DNA of 64,000 nucleotides from an uncultured Lachnospiraceae bacterium (GTDB lineage Bacteria > Bacillota > Clostridia > Lachnospirales > Lachnospiraceae), in contig CAJUSK010000026.1 of assembly GCA_910589075.1 (NCBI GenBank), positions 47,096-111,095 on the forward strand, given 5' to 3'. The position numbers and the translations under genes were made by a program. Every line of letters starts with the position of its first letter. The stretch's first letter is position 1. The notes under the pieces were generated by a model. That model was not told the DNA's origin, made no database searches, and saw only the letters and a list, made by a program, of their open reading frames with translations. Shown piece by piece: positions 8,568 through 16,301 of this stretch.

Positions 8568-9587
8568 ATGGTAACGATCAAAGGCGTAAAATATATGTCG
8601 GACTTTGAAGCCAAAAATGCCATTATCGACATTGGCCGGCGTATGTATGCCAGAGGTTTTGTGGCGGCAAACGACGGTAATATAAGCTGCAAGGTGGGGC
8701 CGAATGCCATCTGGGCGACGCCGACAGGGGTATCCAAAGGCTTTATGAAGCCGGAAATGCTGGTGAAACTGGATCTGACAGGGAAAGTGCTGCAGGGAAG
8801 TTCCAAACCTTCTTCCGAGATTAAAATGCATCTGCGGGTATATGAGGAAAATCCGCAGGTTATGGCAGTGACACATGCCCATCCCCCGATTGCCACGGCG
8901 TATGCAGTGGCGGGGATCGGATTGGAAAAACCGATTCTGACCGAGGGTGTGACAACGCTGGGAGTGGTGCCCGTGGCAAAGTATGCCACACCGGGAACAC
9001 AGGAAGTACCCGATTCCATAGCACCCTTTGTAAACAGTTATAATGCGGTGCTTCTGGCCAATCATGGGGCGCTGACCTGGGGGAAAGATGCCTATGAGGC
9101 TTTTTACAGGCTGGAATCTGTGGAGTATTATGCCAGTCTGCTGATGTATACGGGAAATATTATCGGCAAACAAAATCCTCTTTCCTGTGATCAGGTGCAG
9201 ACTCTGTTGGATAACCGCAAAAATTTTGGCATTACCACAGGGGGGATACCGCCCTGTGTACAGGAAGCGACCAATGTAAAAGATGTATTGACCAATGAAC
9301 CGGAGGATATCCGTACCTGTGATGTGTCCGGTTTGAAAGGGGTTACACCCATTGTAAGGCCGGGCAAAGGCACAACCGGGGCCGGCGAAGGCAGCAGTTG
9401 TGGCAGCAGGGCTGCCGGCAGTGTCTGCACCTGTAGCAGTGGTACCTGTGCCTGCGGTGGCGGGGCCGGCAATGCGATACCCGACGGTGGCAGTGCGGCA
9501 GATGCGGATACAGCCATAAATAAAACAAAAGAAGAAATCATTGCGGAAGTGGTGCGCAGAGTCACACAGAAGATGCATCAGAATTAG
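8568..9587 (+). CDS. Class II (FucA/AraD-type) sugar-phosphate aldolase with Cys-rich linker and microcompartment-targeting tail
   Basis: 339 residues. Residues 10-210 form the zinc aldolase/epimerase domain: catalytic Glu84 in SSEIKMH, zinc ligands His103 and His105 (THAHPP) and His166 (ANHGALTWG). Such enzymes cleave ketose 1-phosphates into DHAP and an aldehyde. After residue 260 comes a Gly/Ala/Ser linker with five cysteines (278, 287, 289, 294, 296), then a helix from about 318 (NKTKEEIIAEVVRRVTQKM) of the amphipathic kind that targets cargo to shells. First gene of the operon; AAAGGG precedes the ATG. Fuculose/rhamnulose 1-phosphate is the usual BMC substrate, but no fucose or rhamnose enzymes are here; the MtnK and MtnA homologues downstream argue for 5-deoxyribulose or 5-methylthioribulose 1-phosphate. 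Confidence 0.9.
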   Translation: MVTIKGVKYMSDFEAKNAIIDIGRRMYARGFVAANDGNISCKVGPNAIWATPTGVSKGFMKPEMLVKLDLTGKVLQGSSKPSSEIKMHLRVYEENPQVMAVTHAHPPIATAYAVAGIGLEKPILTEGVTTLGVVPVAKYATPGTQEVPDSIAPFVNSYNAVLLANHGALTWGKDAYEAFYRLESVEYYASLLMYTGNIIGKQNPLSCDQVQTLLDNRKNFGITTGGIPPCVQEATNVKDVLTNEPEDIRTCDVSGLKGVTPIVRPGKGTTGAGEGSSCGSRAAGSVCTCSSGTCACGGGAGNAIPDGGSAADADTAINKTKEEIIAEVVRRVTQKMHQN

Positions 9588-9602
9588 AAAAGGAGAACAG
9601 CC

Positions 9603-11024
9603 ATGGAAATCAGTGCAAATGAAATAGAGCGGATTGTCAGGAGCGTACTGGCAGGGTTGGACAGAACCGGCGCGGTTTCGGCGCAGGCTTCTCCAGGAGG
9701 CTGCCGGGGTGTGTTTGAACGCTGTGAAGATGCCATAGATGCGGCTTTTGCGGCGCAGAAAGACTGGTATATGAATTACAAAGTAGAGGATCGGGAACGG
9801 ATTATCGCTGCCATCCGCAAGGTGAGCCTGGAACATGCAGAAGACTTTTCAAAACGTGTCCGGGAGGAAACGGGGATGGGGCGATATGAGGATAAGATTC
9901 AGAAGCACATCAGCGTGATCAACGGGACGCCGGGGACAGAATGCCTGAAAACCGAAGCTATCTCGGGAGACGCCGGGCTGATGCTGGAAGAGAGAGGACC
10001 CTTTGGCGTGATTGGCTCCATTACGCCCTCCACCAACCCGACAGAAACGATGATTCACAATACCATCAGTATGATTGCAGGCGGTAACGCGGTTGTATTC
10101 AATGTGCACCCTGGTGCAAAACGGGCTTGTGCATATGCGTTACAGATTCTGCATGATACCATTGTGGAAAACGGCGGACCGGCCGGACTGATCACAATGA
10201 CAGCAGAACCCACGATGGAAACAGTGGATATTCTGACCTCCAGCCCCAGGATCAGGCTGATGGTCGGGACGGGCGGTATGCCTATGGTTAACGCACTGCT
10301 TCGCTCCGGTAAAAAGACCATTGGCGCAGGCGCGGGCAATCCACCGGTGGTAGTGGATGAAACAGCGGACATCAAACTGGCAGCAAAGGAAATTTACAGA
10401 GGCGCTTCTTTTGATAACAATCTGTTGTGTCTGGCAGAAAAAGAAGTGTTTGCGGTGGAATCCATTGAGAAAGAACTGGTCTACAATATGGTCAGTGAAG
10501 GCGCATATCTGTTGAGCGAGGCACAGACAAAAGCGTTGCTGGACATTGTATTCCTCCAGCGGGACGGCCGGTATGAGGTCAATAAAAAATGGGTTGGCAA
10601 AGATGCGGGTCTGATGCTGGAACAACTTGGCATAACTGACAAACCTGACACAAGACTCCTTATATGCGAGGTACCCCATGATCATCCGTTTGTCATGGTG
10701 GAACAGTTGATGCCGGTGCTGCCCATTGTAAGCTGTCGCGATTTTGAAGAAGCAGCAGAATATGCGGTTGTGGCGGAGAGCGGCAACAGGCATACGGCAT
10801 CCATGTTTTCCAAAAATGTGGATCATATGACCTATTTTGCAAAGCGGATTGAAACGACAATTTTTGTGAAAAACGGGGCTACGTTAAAAGGCGTCGGCAT
10901 CGGCGGTGAGGGTCATGCCAGCATGACGATTGCAGGGCCTACGGGCGAAGGACTTACCTGCGCAAGGAGCTTTACCAGATTCCGCAGATGCCAGTTGGCT
11001 GACGGCGGTTTGCGAATCGTCTGA
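9603..11024 (+). CDS. CoA-acylating aldehyde dehydrogenase (PduP/EutE type), microcompartment cargo
   Basis: 473 residues. The first 19 residues (MEISANEIERIVRSVLAGL) form an amphipathic helix, then a short Ala/Ser/Gly linker: the N-terminal encapsulation peptide seen on PduP. The catalytic domain follows the PduP pattern closely: GPFGVIGSITPSTNPTET, KKTIGAGAGNPPVVVDE and the nucleophile Cys276 in SFDNNLLCLAEKE. The reaction is aldehyde + CoA + NAD+ to acyl-CoA + NADH. In this locus the aldehyde would be the one released by the aldolase 15 bases upstream. Acyl-CoA then goes to PduL and NADH to the alcohol dehydrogenase. Acetaldehyde or methylthioacetaldehyde are candidate substrates. Confidence 0.93.
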   Translation: MEISANEIERIVRSVLAGLDRTGAVSAQASPGGCRGVFERCEDAIDAAFAAQKDWYMNYKVEDRERIIAAIRKVSLEHAEDFSKRVREETGMGRYEDKIQKHISVINGTPGTECLKTEAISGDAGLMLEERGPFGVIGSITPSTNPTETMIHNTISMIAGGNAVVFNVHPGAKRACAYALQILHDTIVENGGPAGLITMTAEPTMETVDILTSSPRIRLMVGTGGMPMVNALLRSGKKTIGAGAGNPPVVVDETADIKLAAKEIYRGASFDNNLLCLAEKEVFAVESIEKELVYNMVSEGAYLLSEAQTKALLDIVFLQRDGRYEVNKKWVGKDAGLMLEQLGITDKPDTRLLICEVPHDHPFVMVEQLMPVLPIVSCRDFEEAAEYAVVAESGNRHTASMFSKNVDHMTYFAKRIETTIFVKNGATLKGVGIGGEGHASMTIAGPTGEGLTCARSFTRFRRCQLADGGLRIV

Positions 11025-11040
11025 AATAAGAACAAGATAA

Positions 11041-11413
11041 CTGAGAAGCCGTGAGGGCGGCTGCGGAACTGGGAAACAGCAGAAGTCCACCGATAGGGCT
11101 TGTGCGGAACTGGGAAACAGCAGAAGTCCGGAAGGCGCGTGATAAAATAGCAGACACGAAGTGTCGGGTATTTTATCGGGGAAGAGCGCCGATAGGACTT
11201 GTGCGGAACTGGGAAACAGCAGAAGTCCGGAAGGCGCGTGATAAAATAGCAGACACGAAGTGTCGGGTATTTTATCGGGGAAGAGCGCCGATAGGGCTTG
11301 TGCGGAACTGGGAAACAGCAGAAGTCCGGAAGGCGCGTGATAAAATAGCAGACACGAAGTGTCGGGTATTTTATCGGGGAAGAGCGCCGATAGGGCTTGT
11401 GCGGAACTGGAAT
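11041..11413 (+). repeat. Tandem 99-bp structured repeat (three full units plus a collapsed one) before a BMC-H gene
   Basis: Units start with GCGGAACTGGGAAACAGCAG at 11104, 11203 and 11302; period is exactly 99 and copies are almost identical. A shortened unit of 41 bases lies at 11063 and a terminal partial (GCGGAACTGGAAT) at 11401 runs into the ribosome site. Each full unit folds into a hairpin: GGCGC, GATAAAATA, GACAC, GAA loop, GTGTC, TATTTTATC, GCGCC. Bases 11041-11062 hold another collapsed stem (AGCC..GGCT) ending in the same GCGGAACT tail. The period is a multiple of three, so long frames run through it by chance on both strands. Related units occur before dhaK and two terD genes. 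Confidence 0.92.
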
Positions 11414-11425
11414 AGGAGAAATAAC

Positions 11426-11761
11426 ATGGCAAAAATGGCGATTGGTTTTTTGGAATGTGCGGGCTATGCGACGGTGCTCTATGCCATGGATAAAGCCTGC
11501 AAGGCGGCGGATGTGGAGATCATCGGAGTGGATACCATCAATCCCAAAGATACAAGCGCCTTTATTCCCATGACGGCGCAGGTGAAATTTACGGGAACGG
11601 TTTCCAACGTGCAGGTGGCCGCCGAGGCGGCACGTCAGGCGGCACTGCGGTTTAATGATGAAAAAGAAGTGCTTACGGATATGATCGAACTGCCCTATGA
11701 GGGAACGGAATATCTGGCGCATATAACAAAGATAGCATGTGGAACACAAACAGGAGGATGA
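11426..11761 (+). CDS. BMC-H shell hexamer protein, longer variant
   Basis: 111 residues. The start at 11426 (MAKMAIGFLECAGYA) has AGGAG eight bases upstream; the frame is open further back through the 99-bp repeats but that extension has no family support. Residues 3-90 form one BMC fold: AIGFLECAGYATVLYAMDKACKAADVEII is the standard first helix-strand unit. The pore-loop region differs from the KIGSGLV type: IDTINPKDTSAFIP in place, and there is a C-terminal tail to 111. It is therefore likely a distinct pore or minor facet protein. Stop and next ATG are only four bases apart. Confidence 0.88.
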   Translation: MAKMAIGFLECAGYATVLYAMDKACKAADVEIIGVDTINPKDTSAFIPMTAQVKFTGTVSNVQVAAEAARQAALRFNDEKEVLTDMIELPYEGTEYLAHITKIACGTQTGG

Positions 11762-11765
11762 GATT

Positions 11766-12044
11766 ATGGCAATGACAGCAATTGGAATGGTGGAGACAAG
11801 AGGGCTTACGGCTTCGATTGAGGCAGCGGATGCCATGCTGAAAGCAGCAGATGTGGAACTGGTGGGAACAGAGAAAATCGGGTCCGGTCTTGTAACGGTG
11901 ATCGTCAAAGGTGAAGTAGGCGCAGTGAAAGCCGCTACAGAGTCCGGGCAGGAAGCGGCCTCCAGAATCGGTGAATTGGTTGCGGTTCATGTAATTCCGC
12001 GCCCGCATCAGGATGTTACCAAAATTTTGCCGGTATTAAAATGA
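11766..12044 (+). CDS. BMC-H shell hexamer protein (PduA/EutM-like)
   Basis: 92 residues from the ATG at 11766, chosen because AGGAGG ends eight bases before it; an in-frame ATG at 11739 lies inside the previous gene. Sequence is a canonical single BMC domain: AIGMVETRGLTASIEAADAML, then EKIGSGLVTVIV with the small polar pore loop KIGSG, and the C-terminal VIPRPH. This is the major-facet type. The gene at 12419 is a close paralogue with long identical nucleotide blocks, indicating recent duplication. Confidence 0.94.
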   Translation: MAMTAIGMVETRGLTASIEAADAMLKAADVELVGTEKIGSGLVTVIVKGEVGAVKAATESGQEAASRIGELVAVHVIPRPHQDVTKILPVLK

Positions 12045-12089
12045 GCACGGGATGCGTTGTAAGAAAAACCGTTACATGAAAAATAAGGA

Positions 12090-12404
12090 TTGGGATGTGA
12101 TGAACCGGTGTGGAATGCGATAGGAGTCGTGGAAGTTACGGGATATGCAAATACGGTTGTGGTAATGGACACCATGCTCAAAGCGGCGCAGGTGGGGATT
12201 GTCAGTTTTCATAAAACCCTGGGCGGAAAAATGGTGCGGGGTGTGGTGGCAGGCGAAGTTTCGGCGGTGGAGGCATCCGTTGAAGCCGCCTGGGACAGCA
12301 AAAACCGGATTGGAGAAGAAAATATGAAGGTGGCTGTCTGCATCAGCAATCCACATCCGGAAGTTGTGAAACTGATGAATATGCTGGAGTGTCCGACGGA
12401 CTGA
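12090..12404 (+). CDS. BMC-H shell protein, divergent pore variant, non-ATG start
   Basis: About 104 residues if the TTG at 12090 is used, 98 from the GTG at 12108; an in-frame TAA at 12084 rules out anything further upstream. No in-frame ATG precedes the conserved WNAIGVVEVTGYANTVVVMDTML. AAGGA touches the TTG and is 18 bases before the GTG, so neither start has ideal spacing and the true start is open. The pore loop reads KTLGGKMVRG instead of KIGSGLV. The weak start suggests low expression, fitting a minor shell component. Confidence 0.85.
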   Translation: MGCDEPVWNAIGVVEVTGYANTVVVMDTMLKAAQVGIVSFHKTLGGKMVRGVVAGEVSAVEASVEAAWDSKNRIGEENMKVAVCISNPHPEVVKLMNMLECPTD

Positions 12405-12418
12405 AAGGAGAAGGCAAG

Positions 12419-12715
12419 ATGGCGGATGGTTTGAAAAAGGGTATGCTGGCCCTTGGCATGATAGAGACGAGAGGGCTTACGGCATCCATTGAGGCGGCGG
12501 ATGCCATGCTGAAAGCGGCAGATGTGGAATTGGTGGGAACAGAAAAAATCGGTTCCGGCCTGGTAACGGTGATGGTACAGGGAGATGTGGCAGCGGTTAA
12601 GGCGGCAGTGGAATCCGGACAGGAAGCGGCTTCCAGAATCGGTGAACTGGTAGCCACACATGTAATTCCCAGACCGCACGGAAGTGTAGGTAATATTCTG
12701 CCTTTTGCAAAATAG
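12419..12715 (+). CDS. BMC-H shell hexamer protein (PduA/EutM-like), paralogue of the 11766 gene
   Basis: 98 residues from the ATG at 12419 with AAAGGAG eight bases upstream; an in-frame ATG at 12389 lies within the preceding gene. It shares LTASIEAADAMLKAADVEL and EKIGSGLVTV with the other canonical BMC-H, and the two differ mainly at the ends. Last shell hexamer gene in the cluster. No trimeric (BMC-T) shell gene occurs in this window. Confidence 0.94.
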   Translation: MADGLKKGMLALGMIETRGLTASIEAADAMLKAADVELVGTEKIGSGLVTVMVQGDVAAVKAAVESGQEAASRIGELVATHVIPRPHGSVGNILPFAK

Positions 12716-12729
12716 AAACAAAAAACATA

Positions 12730-12759
12730 CCAGTCAGACAAGGCAATGGGTCTGGCTGG
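12730..12759 (+). promoter_or_regulatory. Intercistronic hairpin before pduL
   Basis: CCAGTCAGAC pairs with GTCTGGCTGG across a 10-nt loop. There is no T-run, so it is more likely an RNA-stability or processing element between the abundant shell transcript and the enzyme genes than a terminator. Confidence 0.55.
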
Positions 12760-12778
12760 CCACAGGGTATAAAATTTT

Positions 12779-13423
12779 ATGGAAGAGTTTACGGCACTTG
12801 TAAATAAAATAACAACACTTGTCATGGAAGAACTGGAGCAGTTGGAGGCCCATCCTTTTCAGGTTCCGGTAGGAATATCTGCCCGCCATATCCATTTGGA
12901 AAGAAAACATGTGGAATGGCTGTTCGGAACGGGATACCGTCTGACGCCCATAAAGGCGGTGAGCCAGCCGGGACAATATGCCTGCAAAGAGACTGTGGAA
13001 GTGATCGGCCCTAAGGGACAGCCGGTCAGACTGAGAATCCTGGGTCCGGAGCGGACAAATACACAGATCGAAGTATCTCTGTCGGACAGCCGTATCCTGG
13101 GTATGATTCCGCCTGTGCGTTCATCCGGAGATGTCCTTGGCACACCCGGCATCCGGATTCGGGGGCCAAAACGGGAAATTGAAGTGGAACGGGGTGTGAT
13201 CATTGCCGACAGGCATATACATATGACACCGGAGGATGCCAGATGGTTTGGCGTAAAAGACGGCCAGCGGGTACGGGTTTCCATCAAAGGACAGCGCGGC
13301 GGTATTATGGACAATGTAATGATACGGGCGTCCTCCGCATGCAGTCTTGATTTTCATATAGATACGGACGATGCCAATGCGTTTCAGCTGCGGCAGGGAC
13401 AGATGGTGGAAATTTTAAAATAG
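12779..13423 (+). CDS. pduL: Phosphate acyltransferase PduL
   Basis: 214 residues. It converts acyl-CoA plus phosphate to acyl-phosphate, regenerating CoA inside the shell. Two beta-barrel halves each carry zinc-binding histidines: His37 and His39 in ISARHIHL, His146 and His148 in ADRHIHM, and His193 near the C-terminus. Residues 1-25 form a helix that can serve as an encapsulation peptide, as known for PduL cargo. The ribosome site is weak (AGGG at about 12 bases). It closes the acyl branch: aldehyde dehydrogenase to PduL to an acyl-phosphate for ATP synthesis outside the shell. Confidence 0.95.
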   Translation: MEEFTALVNKITTLVMEELEQLEAHPFQVPVGISARHIHLERKHVEWLFGTGYRLTPIKAVSQPGQYACKETVEVIGPKGQPVRLRILGPERTNTQIEVSLSDSRILGMIPPVRSSGDVLGTPGIRIRGPKREIEVERGVIIADRHIHMTPEDARWFGVKDGQRVRVSIKGQRGGIMDNVMIRASSACSLDFHIDTDDANAFQLRQGQMVEILK

Positions 13424-13442
13424 GCAGTGAAGGAGAACAGAT

Positions 13443-13709
13443 ATGATTCTGGGGACTGTAAAGGGAACGATTGTATCCACGAGAAAATTTGAAAATCTGA
13501 TAGGCTATAAACTGTTGCTGGTGAAGCCCTATTCCTATGAGGGGGAAAAAACAGATATGATCGTTGCGGCGGATTCCCTGGGCGCCGGTATCGGGGAGCT
13601 GGTGCTGATTACCACAGATAACACCACGCAGCACGCGCTGGAACGTTCTGCGCCGGTGGACGCCTTTATCGTGGGCATCGTGGATGCGCCTCCGGTGATA
13701 GGCAAGTGA
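13443..13709 (+). CDS. eutN: BMC-P pentameric vertex protein (EutN/CcmL family)
   Basis: 88 residues, the usual size. MILGTVKGTIVSTRK at the start and GELVLITTDNTTQHAL followed by DAFIVGIVD are the EutN/CcmL signature. These pentamers close the twelve vertices of the shell. Only one BMC-P gene is present. Start has GGAG well spaced, 20 bases after the pduL stop. Confidence 0.95.
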   Translation: MILGTVKGTIVSTRKFENLIGYKLLLVKPYSYEGEKTDMIVAADSLGAGIGELVLITTDNTTQHALERSAPVDAFIVGIVDAPPVIGK

Positions 13710-13740
13710 AATGTAAAATAGAAGGCAGGAGTGCGAACAT

Positions 13741-14844
13741 ATGTTAAAAGTACTTGCAGTGGATGATCCGGCAGTGGCAGCCTATGTGAATAAAAACTAT
13801 GGTATTCTCGCTGCGTATGACAGCCGGGTAAGGTTTGATGTGATTCCCTGGAGCGGCTATTATGAGGCCATGATGGATGTGTTTGCGGGTAAGGCGGAAT
13901 ATGATATAGTGATGGTGGCCGGACATCTGTGGTCCTGTGACTTTGTCCGCAATGGCTATCTGGCGGAACTCTCATACGATTTTGAAGATATTCTTCCCGT
14001 GATCGCATCGGAAATGCAGTTGGAAGGTAAAACATATTTATCTCCGTCCTTTTGTGACGGACATATTGTGACTTATAGAAAGAGCATACTGAAAGAAATC
14101 GCAGGAAAAACCTGGGGTGCGGTGATTACACCCGGAGAGTTTGCGGATGCGGCGGAAATAATTGCAAAGGCAACCGGCAGGCCTTCCGTGGCGCTCAAGG
14201 CGGACAGTTCCGAAATATTTACGGATGCGCTGCCATGGCTGCGTATGAACGGTGGAGATGTCTATGACAACAAAACGGCCGTTTGCAACACAACGGAGAT
14301 GATAGACGGCCTGGAACGGTACTGTGCCCTGAAAAGGATTGCCCTGCCGGGTACAGAACAGTTTGGCAATGTGGAAGTGGCAGCGGCAATCCGGGAAAAG
14401 AAAGTGCCATTGGCAGTTACCTGGAGCGGCCAGATGGGCGTAGTGTATACAGCTGACTGCATGGAAAAAGAAGATCTGGGCTTTGCCGCATTTTCTACGG
14501 GCTGGAATGTGAGCTGGTCCTTTGCGGTCAGCGCAGGCAGCGGCAGGAAACAGGAGGCACAGGACTTTTTGGCCTACCTTCGCAGCCGCCAGGTCGATGA
14601 AATTGCCGGTGCTGTCAGCGGTGCGCCCGTGCGGCGGTCCAGCTATGAAAAGGGCCGGGAGGAATATCCCTGGTACGCATGTCAACTGCAAATGTTTGCA
14701 TCGGCACGGCCCCTTCCGCATATGGAAAAGGCCGGAGAGAAAAACGGCATTCTCTATCAGGAGATATGGGAAGCCTTTATGGGGAAAAAGACAGCGGCAG
14801 AGGCAATGCGGGACGCGGAGGATCAGATAAACCGGATTGGATAA
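13741..14844 (+). CDS. Extracellular-solute-binding-fold protein without signal peptide, inside the microcompartment operon
   Basis: 367 residues. The fold is that of family 1 ABC solute-binding proteins (MalE-like): VIPWSGYYEAMMDVFAGKAEYDIVMV with FVRNGYLAEL, a middle PSFCDGHIVTYRKS, and C-terminal AQDFLAYLRS. It begins directly with the first beta strand (MLKVLAVDD); there is no signal peptide or lipobox, and a TAA at 13714 in frame excludes an upstream extension. AGGAG is correctly spaced. The protein must therefore be cytoplasmic or shell-associated. Lying between the vertex protein and the alcohol dehydrogenase it may bind a sugar phosphate, sense substrate or deliver it to the shell. 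I know of no described role for such a protein. Confidence 0.85.
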   Translation: MLKVLAVDDPAVAAYVNKNYGILAAYDSRVRFDVIPWSGYYEAMMDVFAGKAEYDIVMVAGHLWSCDFVRNGYLAELSYDFEDILPVIASEMQLEGKTYLSPSFCDGHIVTYRKSILKEIAGKTWGAVITPGEFADAAEIIAKATGRPSVALKADSSEIFTDALPWLRMNGGDVYDNKTAVCNTTEMIDGLERYCALKRIALPGTEQFGNVEVAAAIREKKVPLAVTWSGQMGVVYTADCMEKEDLGFAAFSTGWNVSWSFAVSAGSGRKQEAQDFLAYLRSRQVDEIAGAVSGAPVRRSSYEKGREEYPWYACQLQMFASARPLPHMEKAGEKNGILYQEIWEAFMGKKTAAEAMRDAEDQINRIG

Positions 14845-14856
14845 GAGGAAAATGGC

Positions 14857-16011
14857 ATGGGAGCGGAAAGAGTAAATGCAGTAAGGACAAGTTTTTTTGG
14901 CAGAGGCGCCATCAGTCTGTTACCGGCAGAGTTAAAAAAGCGGGGATATGGACGGGCACTTCTTGTTACAGACCGTTTTCTGTTTGAAAACGGTGTGGCA
15001 CAGCGGGTAGGGGATGAGATCTTGCGGGCAGAGATGGAATATGCCATCTACTATGAAGTGACCCCCAATCCCACCACGGAAGTGGTCAGAGATTGTATCC
15101 GTGCGGCGGGGATGCTGAAAGTGGACGTACTGGTGGCAGTGGGAGGCGGATCTGCCATTGACACCTGCAAGGCGGCCAGTATCGTACTGGCGAACGGCGG
15201 CCGGGTAGAGGATTATGAAGGGGATGAAAAATCCGGAAAGCGCGGGCTTCCCATTGTGGCGGTGAATACCACGGCGGGCACCGGTTCTGAAGTCACCAGC
15301 TTCTACATTGTAACGGATCATGCCCGCCATACCAAAATGTGTATGATGGACCCGAATTGTATGGTGGATATTGCCATCAACGATACGGATTTTATGATGT
15401 CCATGCCGAAGAGTCTGACTGCGGCTACGGGAATGGATGCCATGACCCATGCCATAGAGGCGGCTCTGACATGGAAGGCCACACCGTTGACGGATAAAGA
15501 CGCATATTGGGCCATCCGGGTGATTCGGGAATACCTTCCCAAAGCCGTGGAGAACGGCAACGATGTGGAAGCCAGAGAGATGATGGCCTATGCCCAGAAT
15601 GTTGCCGGCATGGCGTTTTCCAATGCCGGATTGGGTATGGTGCATGCCATGGCCCATGCTCTGGGCGGTTTTTACAATCTCCCGCATGGTGTGTGCAATG
15701 GGGTTCTGCTGCCCTGTGTATTGGAATATAACGGGCAATTTCCCGAAACACATGAACGATTTGAAAAGATCGGAGAGGCGTTGGGGATAGCCGGTCTGTC
15801 CGGCGCGGACGCAGTGCGGGCAGTTGTCTGCAATATACGGGGACTGGGGGCAAAAGTGGGTATCCCGTCCGGCCTGGGAAAACTGAACAATGTGAACAGA
15901 GGAGATTTTCCGTCCCTGGCCCGCCTTGCCCTGGCGGATACCTGTATGACAGCCAATATCCGTACGCCGTCCCTGGAGGATGTTATCAAAGTATATGAGA
16001 CTGCCATGTGA
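14857..16011 (+). CDS. Iron-containing alcohol dehydrogenase (FucO/PduQ-like)
   Basis: 384 residues, full length for group III alcohol dehydrogenases. NAD-binding GGGSAID at about 97-103, TTAGTGSEVT, and the metal-binding histidines in GMDAMTHAIE, HAMAHALGG and LPHGVCNG are all present. It reduces the aldehyde to the alcohol, recycling the NADH made by the aldehyde dehydrogenase, so the two form a redox-balanced dismutation in the shell. Products would be ethanol from 5-deoxyribose or methylthioethanol from methylthioribose. No clear targeting helix is seen. Confidence 0.93.
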   Translation: MGAERVNAVRTSFFGRGAISLLPAELKKRGYGRALLVTDRFLFENGVAQRVGDEILRAEMEYAIYYEVTPNPTTEVVRDCIRAAGMLKVDVLVAVGGGSAIDTCKAASIVLANGGRVEDYEGDEKSGKRGLPIVAVNTTAGTGSEVTSFYIVTDHARHTKMCMMDPNCMVDIAINDTDFMMSMPKSLTAATGMDAMTHAIEAALTWKATPLTDKDAYWAIRVIREYLPKAVENGNDVEAREMMAYAQNVAGMAFSNAGLGMVHAMAHALGGFYNLPHGVCNGVLLPCVLEYNGQFPETHERFEKIGEALGIAGLSGADAVRAVVCNIRGLGAKVGIPSGLGKLNNVNRGDFPSLARLALADTCMTANIRTPSLEDVIKVYETAM

Positions 16012-16048
16012 CATGAGCCGGCAGCGAATCAGAGAAAGGTGAGGACAA

Positions 16049-16252
16049 ATGGCAGAAAAGACAGAGGCTGTCCGGGGAAAGTCAAAACCGTCAGAGCCGG
16101 AGCAGACAAGTATCCAACCTGCAGGGCAGGAGCCGGTGGTGGGGCGTGAACAGAAGACGGAGCGCTTTGAAGAGAACAAAAAAAGCAATACGAGAGATGG
16201 TGTGGTCAACTGGGGAACACAGGGAGATACACTGCCATACTATCTGTTATGA
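16049..16252 (+). CDS. Small disordered protein at the end of the microcompartment operon
   Basis: 67 residues, unrecognised. GGTGAGG stands seven bases before the ATG, 37 bases after the dehydrogenase stop, so translation is plausible. The first 50 residues are rich in Glu, Lys, Gln, Ser and Pro with no hydrophobic core. The C-terminus changes character: DGVVNWGTQGDTLPYYLL, aromatic and apolar, resembling a short docking peptide. A shell or cargo adaptor would fit, but that is a guess. It ends right at the start of an inverted copy of the 43-nt hairpin repeat. Confidence 0.6.
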   Translation: MAEKTEAVRGKSKPSEPEQTSIQPAGQEPVVGREQKTERFEENKKSNTRDGVVNWGTQGDTLPYYLL

Positions 16253-16254
16253 AA

Positions 16255-16297
16255 ACAATAGATTGCAGGCTTCGCCAGCAAACCTATTGTCATGAAT
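16255..16297 (-). repeat. Dispersed 43-nt hairpin repeat, copy 2 (inverted)
   Basis: Reverse orientation: ACAATAG at the left, CTATTGTCATGAAT at the right, with GGCTTCGCC in the middle. One mismatch to copies at 8371 and 18188. Starts two bases after the stop of the 67-residue gene. Confidence 0.85.
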
Positions 16298-16301
16298 CGG
16301 A

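Noticed and set aside
11041..11413. CRISPR array
   Set aside because: Units have no variable spacers; whole 99-bp units are repeated and no cas genes are present.
11051..11761. Long plus-strand frame that fuses three 33-residue repeats in frame to the BMC-H protein
   Set aside because: The 99-bp period keeps several frames open on both strands by chance; AGGAG before 11426 and the BMC-H family start support the short protein.
10884..11908. Minus-strand frames of 182 and 331 codons with repeated segments over the 99-bp repeats
   Set aside because: They overlap the aldehyde dehydrogenase and BMC-H genes, lack ribosome sites, and are explained by the repeat period.
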